A stretch of 64,000 nt of DNA from Reticulitermes lucifugus (taxonomy: Eukaryota; Arthropoda; Insecta; Blattodea; Rhinotermitidae): contig JAKCWW010000544.1 in the NCBI GenBank assembly GCA_026260175.1, positions 41,951-105,950 of the forward strand, read 5' to 3'. The stretch's first letter is position 1. Every line of letters starts with the position of its first letter. The position numbers and the translations under genes are program-made. The notes beneath the pieces are model-generated. The model did no database searches. It was not told where the DNA came from and saw nothing but the letters and a program-made list of their open reading frames with translations. Below are positions 48,771 through 60,019 of this stretch, one piece after another.

Positions 48771-50697
48771 GAAGGGCATAACAACAAAAGAATAATAAAA
48801 AATTCACTTAAAAATTCTGTGATAAATGAACATCTCTCTATAGCACGACCATATTTAGCAGACACTATTCAAGTAGATTGAATGTACTTGAATGAGTTAT
48901 GCGCAACAATTTAACGTGTCTGTCGCAAAACATTGCATAAATTAATGGATAGACAGACAAATAAACAAAAAAAATAAATATTTGTATATGTTTGTATTAT
49001 TGATTATTTAAAATAAACTAGTCTAATAATTATAATAATAATGTATTTTAAGATTTGGTCTACGTGCATATAAAGTTTTCCAACATAAATTATTTAAGAA
49101 GTGTTTGGTGTTCATAAACCATATGTTTCAAAGATAAGAATTTATGTCAACAAATTTATAAAATTTGGAGGGTTAATAAAAGCGTAAAATCATTTACTAA
49201 AACATAAATCGAAGTTGACACTTGGAAAACTGAAACATACAAGGAAAAATAATGATATTAAAATTTGCGATAATGAGATAAGGTGTGAGCATGTGATTTG
49301 GATTCAACTGATTTTTACCAAATGGTGAACTATTGTAAACAAGAAAATAATGCTTCAGTTTAAAAACAAAGTGGGGTATTAAGTAAAAACAGACATTGAT
49401 CTTTTCGAGATGTACTCTGTTCCATGGAGACTGTAATATATTATTAGCCTAATATAAATCCCAACTTTACACGTACAGCAAATCTAGCTTCTCAGTTGTC
49501 TCAAAATATTTAATCTTATAAAAATGTATTTTTACATGATATTGAACACAAATCCAATCTACAACTGCAAATTATTTAAAGCATTTTCAGTACGCTTTCT
49601 ATTTAAATGAATAAAATGAAATTAAATCTTCTATTCTCAACTAACACTGTAAAGAACAAATACATATTACTCCGATATAAGAATTTTTAGATTCATTGCT
49701 GCCTAGAAATTCCAGCAACATTTCACCCTAAAAAAAAAGACGTTTTGCTATATCTGCAACAAATGAACACCAAGACGCTAAAAATTTCAAGAAATGTGTT
49801 AGTGAAATGTGTCTGCTGCATTGAAACTCACTTTCCGGCTCTTACAAAAGTTCATGTATTTTCCAAAATCTGAACAAACTGCGCTTTTTGAATTCTGCAA
49901 AGAAAAAATGAAGCTTCATGCTGCTGATAAATAAACTAAGACCCTTTTAATTATACTCAATATCTATGACTGAAACAGTGAGGTATTTTATGTAACATTC
50001 TTCGCCTCACGTAATTAGCTATATCTAAAAATATATTCTAGTATAAGAGTTCTGTTTAACGTCTGACTCCTTATATTATACTCTAGACTGAATTATAGTT
50101 CGGGGAGAAACTTTCTTTTACTAAAGTAAAAGTTTTATGTTTATTTTCGGAATGTATGGTTGTGATGAGAACGCTAACTAGTCCATCAATATTCACCATG
50201 CAGCCACCTGTAACAGCTACACAGGCCTTGGTCAAGTTCGAAGCTACGAGGTGTTCATGTTGATTAATCATGGGTTTCCTTTGTCATACTTTAGTAACAG
50301 AGGTGTTTAAAATTCAAAATTACCATATTCCATCACATACTTTATGGGCTGCTAGTGTGGACTGGCTCTGTGGGCAGTGATGCCTGAAATTTAAACTCTT
50401 CTGTGGAAGAGTTGCGCGGTCCCAAGTCAGGCAGGCAGATAGGCAGACAGACCGACAAGCAGAAGTACCCTTCTAGGTGCAGCGCGCCTCAAATAGGGCT
50501 ACAGTCTCAGTAGTGTTAAGCTAATTCCTCAGATCTCTACATTCCCATTAAAGCCTAAAGCTTCGCATAATATAATGTCGTAGAAGTATAAGAACCTGTG
50601 TAATTAACTATTCATATTGAAATAGAATTGTGCAATCTGTTCTGATAAATGTGTAATCTCCAGAACAAACGGATATCACCTGAAACATTGCAGTTAC
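48771..50697. other. anonymous AT-rich DNA
   Basis: No gene recognised. A GGCA-like run (AGGCAGGCAGATAGGCAGAC) lies near 50430-50460. Confidence 0.5.
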
Positions 50698-50777
50698 ATG
50701 AAAAAGGGTAAATGTTTACTAAACAGAAACCTTTTTGAAAACAACATAGTGATTATTAATTGGTTTGGGAATTCTGT

Positions 50778-51036
50778 GAAAGGTGCATACAGGATTTTGG
50801 TGGGAAAGCCTGAAGGAAAGAGACCACTTGGAAGACATAGGTGTAGATGGGGGGATAATATTAAAATGGATTTTCAAGTCGTGGGATGAGAGCATGCATT
50901 GGATTGATCTGGCTCAGGATAGGGACAGATGGCTTTCTCTTGAGAATACGGTAATAAAGCTTCGGGTTCCATAAAATGCGGGAAATTTCTTGACTGGCTG
51001 AGGATCTGTTAGCTTCTCAAGAAGTACACTGCTCCT
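50778..51036 (+). pseudogene. LINE 3' end: C-terminal tail of RT ORF
   Basis: Plus-strand reading GAYRILVGKPEGKRPLGRHR, then [10 protein letters not shown]. After a one-base frameshift near 50880 it continues [19 protein letters not shown] and LRVP, followed by a stop. The order VGKPEGKRPLGRPRRRWEDN / LAQDRDRW / LRVP-stop is the C-terminal end of a very common insect non-LTR retrotransposon ORF. The upstream MRWAGHVARM part is missing or unrecognisable, so the insertion is strongly 5'-truncated. It ends in the TTAG-type tail at 51037. Confidence 0.85.
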
Positions 51037-51150
51037 TGAGTTAGCCAGTTAGTTAGTTAGATAGTTATTTAGTTGGTTAGTTAATTGCTTAGTTAGTTGG
51101 TTAGGCTGTTATTTGGTTAATTGGTTCGTTTTTAATTAGGTAGTTAGCTG
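51037..51150 (+). repeat. degenerate (TTAG)n tail of the LINE
   Basis: Repeated GTTAGTTAG, TTGGTTAG and TTTAGTTGG words directly after the LINE 3' UTR. A short tandem-repeat tail is typical of some non-LTR elements. It is not TTAGG, so I do not read it as telomeric. Confidence 0.7.
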
Positions 51151-53123
51151 AGAATTCTGTTAATAGTACCACGTCACGTGTCGAATATTACGCTACGTCG
51201 AACGTAAGCGTTAAATAAATCAACCTCTACTTATATAATTTTCATTATGGGTACTCAAGATCTTTGAAGTACCATGAACATGTTTATTGGTATTTGACGT
51301 CATATAAATTCTGAAACCGATATAGAATCGTGAAATAATGAAAGTTAAATACAAACTACTTCATCTCATTAAACATAATCCACATAATCCAGAGTTCCAC
51401 TGAAATATCTGTACAAAGTAATTCCTTTCGTGGGACTCTGCTTGGTAAAGTTTCTTGTTGATAGTCACATCTGCCAATCGGACGTTTGATTCCTTTCCCT
51501 CCCCTGTAAATATGACATGTAGGAAAAACACAGGATTTCACTGCCTACAAGTAACATAACACGTGATTCTAATCACGTAAGCACACATTATCCAAGGAAC
51601 TCTCTCACATAAGTCTACTGCATAAAAATGGGAATGGCTTCTTTGCTCTCCTGCACCATGTATTGCAGTGTTTTTATCATTACTCGTTTATTCTACAAAT
51701 TCCAGTTCTTCTCCCCTCCCCTCAATCAAATATGCATGGCGTCACTGCCTGCCACAAAACCAGTCACTGTGTAACTTCATTTCCCAGTCTCAGGAATTTG
51801 ACCACAGACTTTTACCTTCACAGTAATTTTCCTTGAATTTCTTACATACCGAGCTCTAATAATGTGCTGAGGATTGGATTTATCTGTATTGGCAGAAGAC
51901 TAACTTCATATTCTCAATTAAATTTTAACATCACAAAGTTCGTAGAGAAATTCCGCTGCATTTATCTTAATACCTCGGTAGGTGTAAGCCTAGAGGTACC
52001 GATTAAGAGGTCAAAGTTAGTGGCAGGTACAACTTACAATCCCGCATTCCATCTCTTCTCTTCTAAAACTTATCTAATGACACAGGAAAAAAAATTCAGA
52101 AATATGAACACAGTGGAAAAGAATTTTAGATACCACAAAAGTAACATGTAATAAATATCTTCCATATCAAAGCAAATAACGTGACTTTGAGAACTCAGTC
52201 TTTCCAGCATCAAAATATTCAAAGAGCATTAAAACTTTGTGAGATTGTACAGAATTGCATAGCTGCAGGGGAGAAATCACTAGGCCTACACGCTCCTCTG
52301 CGAAGATGTTCAATCCCAGCCTTTGTCTCTGGCAAGTTACATACACGTTTACTTGTAAAACACGGAAATATTTAAATCACTTCCCATTTAATAATCTTTC
52401 CGTGGAAAAGGTTGTATTTTTAAAGTGTATTTCCAAACATCACTAAAATTGGGGCTCAATGTGATTTTCACTAATATATGGTAACAAAAGTTTATTAATA
52501 AACATGCTTGATACAGGTTACGACACATTGGAAGAAACACGAGAGTTTTAGACAATAGATGTGGATAAAATTTGGGAGATAGCAAGCGGAATATATGTCA
52601 GTATAACTTAAGAGTAACTAAAACATGTTACAAGTGTATTATAACTTATCTCGAATTAAAATAATGAGAAATGACGAATTTCCTAGCGAACATATGCTTA
52701 AATAATGCATTCTGAATGCGACAATTAATTTAAAAATTTTCTGAGTAAAACCCAACAGAGTCCCATTTCATGGTATTGTTATGCATTCACACCGAGCAAT
52801 TCAGATTGCTTCTTATATTCAGACTGACACTTACATTATCTTCATTTCCTTCATCACTAGCAGCGGTCGGACACCAAACACCAGAGCACCCATTCTTGTT
52901 AGTCACAATGTTACACTACCGTCTTACGTCCCCGATTATATTACAACGTACACACGCACATATTCACTGTTTTCTTTTATGCATAAATATCTGTGCGTAT
53001 ACGCATACTGGATCCTTTTAACCTTTTGTCTTCCTCGTTTGTTTTTTTAATCGATGTAAAGTCATATTTAATTATACGATACCTACATTTTTCGGCAACA
53101 AAGTAAAACTTCTAACGCTGTTG
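51151..53123. other. anonymous AT-rich DNA
   Basis: No gene or repeat recognised. Frames of up to 95 codons carry no motif. Confidence 0.5.
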
Positions 53124-53415
53124 GATTGCGGGGTAGAGTAGACCGTACAACAAATAATCTAGAGACAGAACAACTCAGGGATTGTGCTTTGATTCCCGGA
53201 AGGGGAAAGGGATTTTTTTCCCCTTCTCTAAGAAGTCAAGATCGATTGTCTTGTCCACCCAGCCTCTATTCAATTGATAAGGGGTCGTTTTCCCCGAGGG
53301 CAAAGAAACGGTCCGGGCGCAAATCTCACTAATCATGTCATTTAGTCCCAAGAGTAAGAAAGAGCCGAGGTAAAATGTATCCACAATCCTTCACACGCCT
53401 TCACGGCGTGTACAG
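53124..53415 (+). repeat. SINE, GKAAGAWR family, decayed copy
   Basis: The head GGGGTAGAGTAGACCGTACA with a B-box-like GTGCTTTGATTCCCGG is followed by a body reading SLYSIDKGSFSPRAKK. That corresponds to the IQWVPGLFPGGKAAGAWR-type body seen at 18.7 kb. The end reads AAGAGTAAGAAAGAGCCGAG, then CTTCACGGCGTGTACAGG, matching the family tail pattern. It is GC-rich against the AT-rich surroundings. Confidence 0.6.
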
Positions 53416-54344
53416 GAATAACTTTACCATAAATAATTCTGAGTGATGTCACCTGTACGTGTTAAGTTGTGCACGTTAAGTTTAGGCCGTCGACGCCACT
53501 AATGTGCATATCGCATTAGTCATGCTACACATATATCCGTAGCTGCAAATGGAACTTCCAGATTGATTGAATGAATGACTGATTATATGGGGCTACCGTG
53601 CCAGCTGGCCGGCTATCTGGCTGTCTGCCTGACTGATTTCCCTCCTGGCTACCTGGCTAGCTCACAGGATTCCCTAACTGAACGCTTGTCTGTTATTAGA
53701 ACTCGAGGTTCATAAGCAAGACGTAAGCAATTGCTACTCCTTTTAAGTTACTGGAGGTTGTCAGTGTCACTGGGTTCTTGTCTAATTGTCCAATGATTGC
53801 AGTTTGTTGTTATGAGCAGACACGACTGAGCAGATGCCTCCCAAATTTTCACTTGAAGAAGGAAAGAGATGCGGTTTCCCAATCACTCTCCTCCCTTCGG
53901 CATATTAGACCATGCAAAAGTCCAAAAATCAGGTAAAGTCAGCTTAATAGATTGTCGTCAAAACCTTCTAATTTCATTTCTTCCCTACGTTTGTCTCATA
54001 TTTAAATAGGACAGGCTACTGAGAACATTTCTCACCAAATTTAGGTAGATATTTCTTGTTTCTTTCGGATTAAATCGCAATGATGCCAAGTTAGTTATTA
54101 TATTAGTCATAAAGAAAATAAAGTATATATATTCACATTGTGTCCTCGTGCTTTTCTGCATTTTCAGTACAGTTTAATTCGCTTAGATGCAAACACTTTT
54201 CCGTCATAATATTTTTCAGTATCCAAACATTGTGACACGTTGTATGTAACGTCATATTGTCGAGCTCTCTTTTCCTTGTTATTTACATTACCGCGTGTCT
54301 GTGCAATGTACTTTAGCATTGCCCACATTTTTCATTTATCGCTG
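53416..54344. other. anonymous DNA with CTGGCT-rich patch
   Basis: A degenerate CTGGCT/CTGTCTGC tract lies at 53598-53665 (an eroded microsatellite). Nothing else recognised. Confidence 0.5.
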
Positions 54345-54390
54345 AGAGTGCCACTAAGTCGGAGTACAGGGTTCGATTCTCAGATGAAAC
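54345..54390 (+). repeat. possible SINE head relic
   Basis: A strong B-box match GGGTTCGATTCTC (54369-54381) is preceded by GAGTGCCACTAAGTCGG. There is no clear A box and no recognisable body. Confidence 0.3.
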
Positions 54391-55750
54391 ATCGACTATT
54401 GTTACTAGTAATTATGTTGCGTACATTAAAAGTCTAGGCAGAACCAGAAGAGAAAACTGATATACATATTAAGATTTTTCTTACCAGACTCTTCCAATTT
54501 GTTCACTGATCACATCTGACTAGCGGCTTGCATTCTGTAGTCACTGAGGTTTTTACGCAAATTTCCCCATATTCCCGACAAAAGCAAGCTCAAAAAATAT
54601 TATTTTCAATCCTTACACACTTACGCAAACCTTACCCTTAAATTTCATTTGAACATATAAAATCTATACCTCAGTAAGAGTCTCATTTAATGACCTTAAA
54701 ATGAATCAACGATTTTATCTCTCATTCTGTTCTACGGCCGAAATCCTCCTCATGTCTTCTAGCTTTTTTAAGTGACCCACAACTGAACTGATCTAACACG
54801 AGACTAATAAAAACTTTCCTTATCCATAAAGGTCCACTGTAAAAATGCTCCACAATTCATACAAAGTTGCTAGTAATTCTAACTGGCACCAAGTAGGCCT
54901 TCTTCACAATGACTGTTTCCTAACTTTCAACTGTTTTACCGAAGCCCTGAGGCAATAAGAGATAAGCGAGCAAGGGTGGTTTCAATCTTTGGCCTATTAG
55001 ACGGAACTCAAAGAATGAAATCACAGAAGTTCTGGATCGTGATAATTCGACAAGATGAGAGGCGTCTTCAAACTTGTCTTCTTCATCCACATTTAACCTA
55101 CCAGCTTCTTTTACAACTGGCATTAAAGATAACTCTAGATTTGTTCTTCTTGAATTGTAAAATGATTGTAAAAATGTTTAAGCGGATACATAATTTATCA
55201 TCTTTTTACTCTTATAAATTTATATTTTAAGGACTACAATGTTAGAATATTGCAATAAATTTTAATGAAAGGAAAGCCTGCGCCTCTCTGGGTTGGTATA
55301 ACGTCTAATGTCGTAGCTGTACATCAAAGGGTCAAAGGAGTGTGCTGTCCCCTGTAGCGTAAAAGTACCACCTGCCTGCATAAAACTTTTATCCATATCC
55401 CAGAATACGTGGTGTCATAACCCATAAACAACTACATGTATCATAGTTTCTATGAAAATGAAGAGCTTTAGACTACAGATGAACTCACTGATTCATGAAC
55501 TCTAACTCCACTGAATTTCTGTCTTCTTGTAATACGAACAAAATACATGGAGTTTGAAACTACTAAACATATAAAGCTATACTAAACCAAATTTAGTATT
55601 GGCATTTACTCCACAGTACACGCAATATTTGCTTTGTCACAAAACGGGTTCTGGAATTACGTAGTGACATTTCCTCGGCTTGATCTTTAAATTCTTTATC
55701 GTAAGAAGTGAAGTTGAGGTTGTCATTTACTAGAAGACTTAGTTGTTTAC

Positions 55751-55783
<33 letters not shown>

Positions 55784-56282
55784 CCTTATCCACTCACTGT
55801 TCGTGATCGTCTCTGAAAAGCAACTGATGTCAGTCTTCATAAGCAGAAAATTATTAAGGCTAAATCACTAAGTATTGTGCATATTGACTAAGGTTTTAGA
55901 TAAATAGAACATAGTTATTTCTCACTTAACGCCCAGATACGGCGCTTGTAACTGTCACTTAGAAGGGTTGGGCAGTTCGAAAGTGAGATGGTGTAAATGC
56001 TGGCATAAGTTAAAACTTATAAATGCAATATATTCGTAAATGATTTTTAAAATTTTAGTCTTTTATTAGACATAGCATACGCGTATTCAGGATCCTGTAT
56101 AAATAAAAGAAAATCAGAATATCAAGGATTTTTCAACTTTGGGTCTACGGTGCTACGTAGGGCTACATTTGCCGGTTTTGCATGGTGTAAGAATAGGAAA
56201 TGCATTTCTAAGTCTGTTATTTAATGATGCTGTGTTTTGCTTAATTGTTTGTAGTATCGGTGATGTGTTAACGAAAAGGCGT
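54391..56282. other. anonymous AT-rich DNA
   Basis: No gene recognised. An (ATA)n run lies at 55752-55780. Confidence 0.5.
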
Positions 56283-56444
56283 GGATATGGGAAGAATGTT
56301 AATGACAAAGGAATGCCGAAGTACTCAAAGAGACCTGCACCTCTGCCACTACATCCACCACAAATCTCACACAGAATAACCTGAATTAGATCCCCGTCTC
56401 CGGGGGAGAGGCCGACGACCAATCTCCTGAAACATGGCACAGCC
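56283..56444 (-). repeat. SINE family 1, copy c, 3'-truncated and diverged
   Basis: Minus strand: GGCTGTGCCATGTTTCAGGA head, CTCTCCCCCGGAGACGGGGA, GTGTGAGATTTG and TTGAGTACTTCGGCATTCC, colinear with copies a and b. It lacks the 3' third and is the most diverged of the three, so it is the oldest. Confidence 0.7.
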
Positions 56445-56449
56445 AAAGA

Positions 56450-56706
56450 GTGTTTTATGTGCTAGAAGTTCATGAAAATAAAACAGTTGGTACTGTAATG
56501 TTACAGTTGCAGCCTAAGTACAAAAATTATCCGCTGAGTAAATCACTGATTCTTGGATACTGCAATGCAAGCCTCTTGTGGAATTGCTCACGTGATCGCC
56601 CGATCTCAAGCACAAAATTTTTCCTTTTAGGGATTTTAAAGGACAATGTCTGTGTCTGTCCGTTGCCAACGACACAGCGGAAGAAGAAATGGATCACAAA
56701 GGGCTA
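56450..56706 (+). pseudogene. possible mariner/Tc1-like transposase C-terminal relic
   Basis: The plus-strand frame ends with FFLLGILKDNVCVCPLPTT, which resembles the (D)FFLWGFVKDNVYVPPLPTT block downstream of the SPDL(T)P motif in IS630/Tc1/mariner-type transposases. A neighbouring frame just upstream reads SPDLKHK, consistent with one frameshift. Only this block is visible. The DDE residues are not recognisable and no terminal inverted repeat was found. The remainder of the frame (56450-56570) is unassigned. Confidence 0.45.
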
Positions 56707-56757
56707 AATACCAGTTGACATTACTCGAGCTATTCATGGGGCTAACACTGTTTTCTT

Positions 56758-56959
56758 AGTTCACTGTTTATAAAACACCGACAAAATGCACTTCTCTTTC
56801 ACTTTTTATTACATATTAATAGACCCCTACATATGTTTCGGTTTATGCAAAAACCATCATCAGGGGGTTCATGAACCGAAACATATGTAGGGGTCTATTA
56901 ATATGTAATAAAAAGTAAAAGTGAAGTGCATTTTGTCGGTGTTTTATAAACAGTGAACT
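56758..56959. mobile_element. near-perfect 86-bp-arm palindrome with ribozyme-like centre
   Basis: The arms 56758-56843 and 56874-56959 are 86 bp each and match at 84 positions without gaps. The 30-bp spacer contains CCATCATCAGGGG. The arms share AAAACACCGACAAAATGCAC, TAATAGACCCCTACATATG and TTTCGGTT. The spacer plus one arm forms a hammerhead-like motif on the minus strand, as in the 35.9-kb foldback. High arm identity implies a recent origin. There are no open frames. Confidence 0.9.
56821..56870 (-). ncRNA. hammerhead-like ribozyme motif (palindrome centre)
   Basis: Minus strand: AACCCC, CTGATGA (complement of 56857-56863), extra T, stem II GGTTT paired with AAACC around a 6-nt loop, GAAA (complement of 56836-56839), palindrome ACATATGT (56829-56836), A, then GGGGTC. 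Stem I has CCCC paired with GGGG plus an A-U. Apart from the extra T this is the best-preserved copy. Only one orientation carries the CTGATGA box. Confidence 0.6.
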
Positions 56960-58843
56960 GTGAAATATGCACGGTGAGACTAATATAAAACTATTTTCTT
57001 AATTTTCGTAACATTTTTAATTTTATTTTTCAGATGGTTTATATTTTTTGGCTACACCTTAAAGGTTCTCTGACTATTAAAACATTAAATTGGCAAACAT
57101 CGTCGACAGGAACCCTGCATAACTAAAGTCTATAATGTCGGAATAAGATATAAATTTGTGAAAGCTTACAGAATAATCGACAAACTTTTTCTTAAGCCCT
57201 TCTTGACATGAATTAAATTTGTTTTCTACGACGAAAGAACTTAATTAATTAACATATTTATAAAATGTAGGGTAAAGCAACTGCATTAATAACCTAAAAA
57301 TCCGTCAAAATTCTGCGTAGGTGAAAGAGAGTTTGTCTAAGGTGCAGCCGACAATGTGTCATACCATGAGGGCTTCTTCTTCAAATCACAGAACTGCAAA
57401 TCTGGGCGAGGCGGTCTTTAGTTTTGCTATTGATTCTGTGGCAGCAAACAGAAGTCGACTTTCGTACTGAGACTGATTGTCAATTCGTGTCAGCCTTCCC
57501 CGGCCAGCGTGACGGACACGCTGAACCCAGAGGGCCTCAGTGCCTGAAGTAGGGCGAGAAAACCTAATAGCAACGGGAGATAGCAGATCGGTAAGGAGAA
57601 ACTCAATAATCAGAGCCATGAAGAGACGTAGAGGAAGATAATGAATAAACGAGACCGAAATGAAGACGTCAGCAAAAGTCGGGTGCACTCTGTCCCCCTC
57701 TCCAAAGCTAAACAGAATGAAGCGTGGCAGTCTCCACTGAATTGCAAATCTCATTTCGCTGTTACCAACGCCACGATGTTTGTTTGCCTGCTCGCCCTCA
57801 CTCCGTTCACAGTAGGCAAGTTAGGACTTGCATATTTTAGCAGGACATATCACTCGTTATTCATTCGACTATTCTCTCTCCTAGACGAATTTGTATTTTA
57901 ACGTCCACCGTCCGTCGTTTGCTTAAAGAGACAGGCAACTCGCATTTTAGACAGAAAGGCGGTTTCCAAATCACATTTTGAAAACTGTTAAAACATATAA
58001 GGAGACAAAAGTAAAAAATGCTGCTTCATTTTCACTACTCTTCAAGTACATTTGGTCCATTTCGACAGAGTCTATGTAAGGCTGTATATTCTTCAGATAG
58101 GATTTAGGCTTCCAAGTTTGACCTTCGTCAAATAGTCTCTAAACTTTCATATTTCAAAATTTTATTCCCTGAATATTCCAATATACGCCTTCCCTGAGGA
58201 AGAGGCATAACCTTGGGGTAAAACGGCAAATTGCTTAACTAAGAAAGCTATGCATAAAGGAGATCCGTATTAAAAGATGAAGGATACACAACGGTAAATA
58301 AAACAAGAACCTAAGAGCAAAAGTACAAGAAGCAAAAAAGTCTAACAAATAAAGTGAAAATGTGTAAAGGGATCGGCAGATATATATCAAGGAATAAATC
58401 CATCCAAATAATACTTAACACAAATTTATGCTCGATTATCTTTAATAAAATTTACAGAATAACAGGACATTCCCGAAGATGTTCAAGGTAAAATATGAAC
58501 AAAACAAGTTGAATAAAAATTATGCAGTAATGTTGTAGTTGACTGTTTCTTTGGGTTATGTTAGCATCCGTAAAATGAGAGTATATTTGAAAATGATAAT
58601 TAAGATTGCGGGTACATAGATAATATAAACTTTTCCTAATAGCAAAATAAGTAGAGGAAGCAAGCGTCTGCATATGACGGAAATTGCTACACAGCTGCAT
58701 GAAGAATGTAAATACTAAATAGCCCGTAGGTATTTAGTAGTACTTTCATGTGCTGAAATACTGTGAGGTCCTCTATTCAGAATCTTTATCCAGACGTTTA
58801 TATAGGCAAAACTTATCTCCATCTATATTCTACGATAGTCGAT
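56960..58843. other. anonymous DNA with one unassigned GC-rich frame
   Basis: A minus-strand ATG frame of 122 codons (57386-57754) covers a GC-richer block. It contains no motif I recognise and could be chance or part of an unknown exon or repeat. Nothing else is seen. Confidence 0.45.
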
Positions 58844-59088
58844 CCCAGTGGCCGCGCGATCTAAGGCGTGGGTGTGCGGCCGATCGCTTGCTGGGTTTGC
58901 GGGTTCGAATCTTGCCGGATCATGGATACTGTCTCTTGTGAGTTTTGTGTTTTGTCAGGTAGAGGTCTCTGCGTCGGGCTGATCACACGTCCAGAGGAGT
59001 CCTACCGAGTGTGGTGTGTCTGAGTGTGATCGTGAGGCCACGATAATGAGGAGGCCCTGGTCCACTAGGGGCTGTTGAGCCACGGAAA
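58844..59088 (+). repeat. SINE family 2, copy b
   Basis: Head CCCAGTGGCCGCGCGATCTA with A-box-like GATCTAAGGCGTGGG and B box GGGTTCGAATCTT (58901-58913). The body has GTCAGGTAGAGGTCTCTGCG, GTCCAGAGGAGTCCTACCG and GTGTGGTGTGTCTGAGTGTG. It ends GTTGAGCCACGG followed by A-rich DNA. Better preserved than copy a. Confidence 0.88.
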
Positions 59089-60019
59089 AAAATATGACAA
59101 AATACACACATTCCTTCAACAAATTCCTTGATTCAACGTTTAGAATTGTTGTACCATTCAACGACATTAAAACTAGCAATTAAAGACTTTGCACAAAGAA
59201 GGCTCTCTGAAGATAGAAATGGAGTGACAGTTAAAGTATTTGTAATATTAAAGCTTGATTGGCACCACAGTTACGCAAAAACGTTTGCATATTACTTTCA
59301 CTACATGAAAAATTCCATGTACATAACTTAGATTTAGGGAACCTCACACTAAGTAAGGAAAATTTTACTTCGCTAAAATTTTCATCTTTTGTAAGCAATT
59401 AATGTAACGTTTACACAATACATACTTATGCCTATAGAAAAATGTGTTACTAAAATTCCATAGTCTTCGGTTCCATGTCTAAGACGCTGTCTCTTTGGCA
59501 TCGTTGAAAGGTTAATTCAGATGTATGTTGTGTTCACAAACCAACGGCTTCAGTTCTGGTCAAATCCAGGAATCGACGACCCGGAAACAACGCGTCGTGG
59601 CGCTACAAGACATGTCCTACTGTATCTGGAGGAAGAAAGAGACAGAAGTTCTATTTGAGTTCGTCACTACAGTTCCGAGTAGTGGTGTATGTACCTTTCC
59701 TGCAGAAGGATGCCATGGGAATAAAGAAAAAGCTCTCCTCGAGAACCCTTTAAGTGGGAAACTAGAATCATCTTTCAGTGAACGTGGACAGACTTCGACA
59801 CAGACACTGCTACACGTCCAGTAACGGAGTAAGCCAAAGGAACTAAAATCGAAAGGGCGGAGCAGTGGAAACGTCTGCAGTATGACATCGCCTCTCAAGG
59901 AAATAATTTCGATTTGTTTTCTCTAGCCTGTTCCAGGATTCTATATAGTTCAACCTAAAACCCACGTGCTTTCATTTTATTTAATAAATGTAAGAGGGTA
60001 ATCATCAATTGACTTTATA
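59089..60019. other. anonymous DNA
   Basis: A 99-codon plus-strand frame at 59525-59824 and an overlapping minus-strand frame are both unrecognised. Confidence 0.45.

Noticed and set aside
51037-51150. Considered as interstitial telomeric repeat
   Set aside because: Insect telomere is TTAGG; this is degenerate TTAG directly after a LINE end.
55281-55345. A-box-like TGGGTTGGTATAACG with GGGTCAAAGG downstream
   Set aside because: The second box is a poor B-box match and the sequence does not fold as a tRNA.
57386-57754. 122-codon minus-strand frame
   Set aside because: GC-rich and ATG-started, but no motif, no homologous family recalled and no neighbouring exon signals.
58185-58235. CCTGAGGAAGAGGC followed by GGTAAAACGG, faintly like a ribozyme core
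   Set aside because: Neither GAAA nor a pairing stem II is present.
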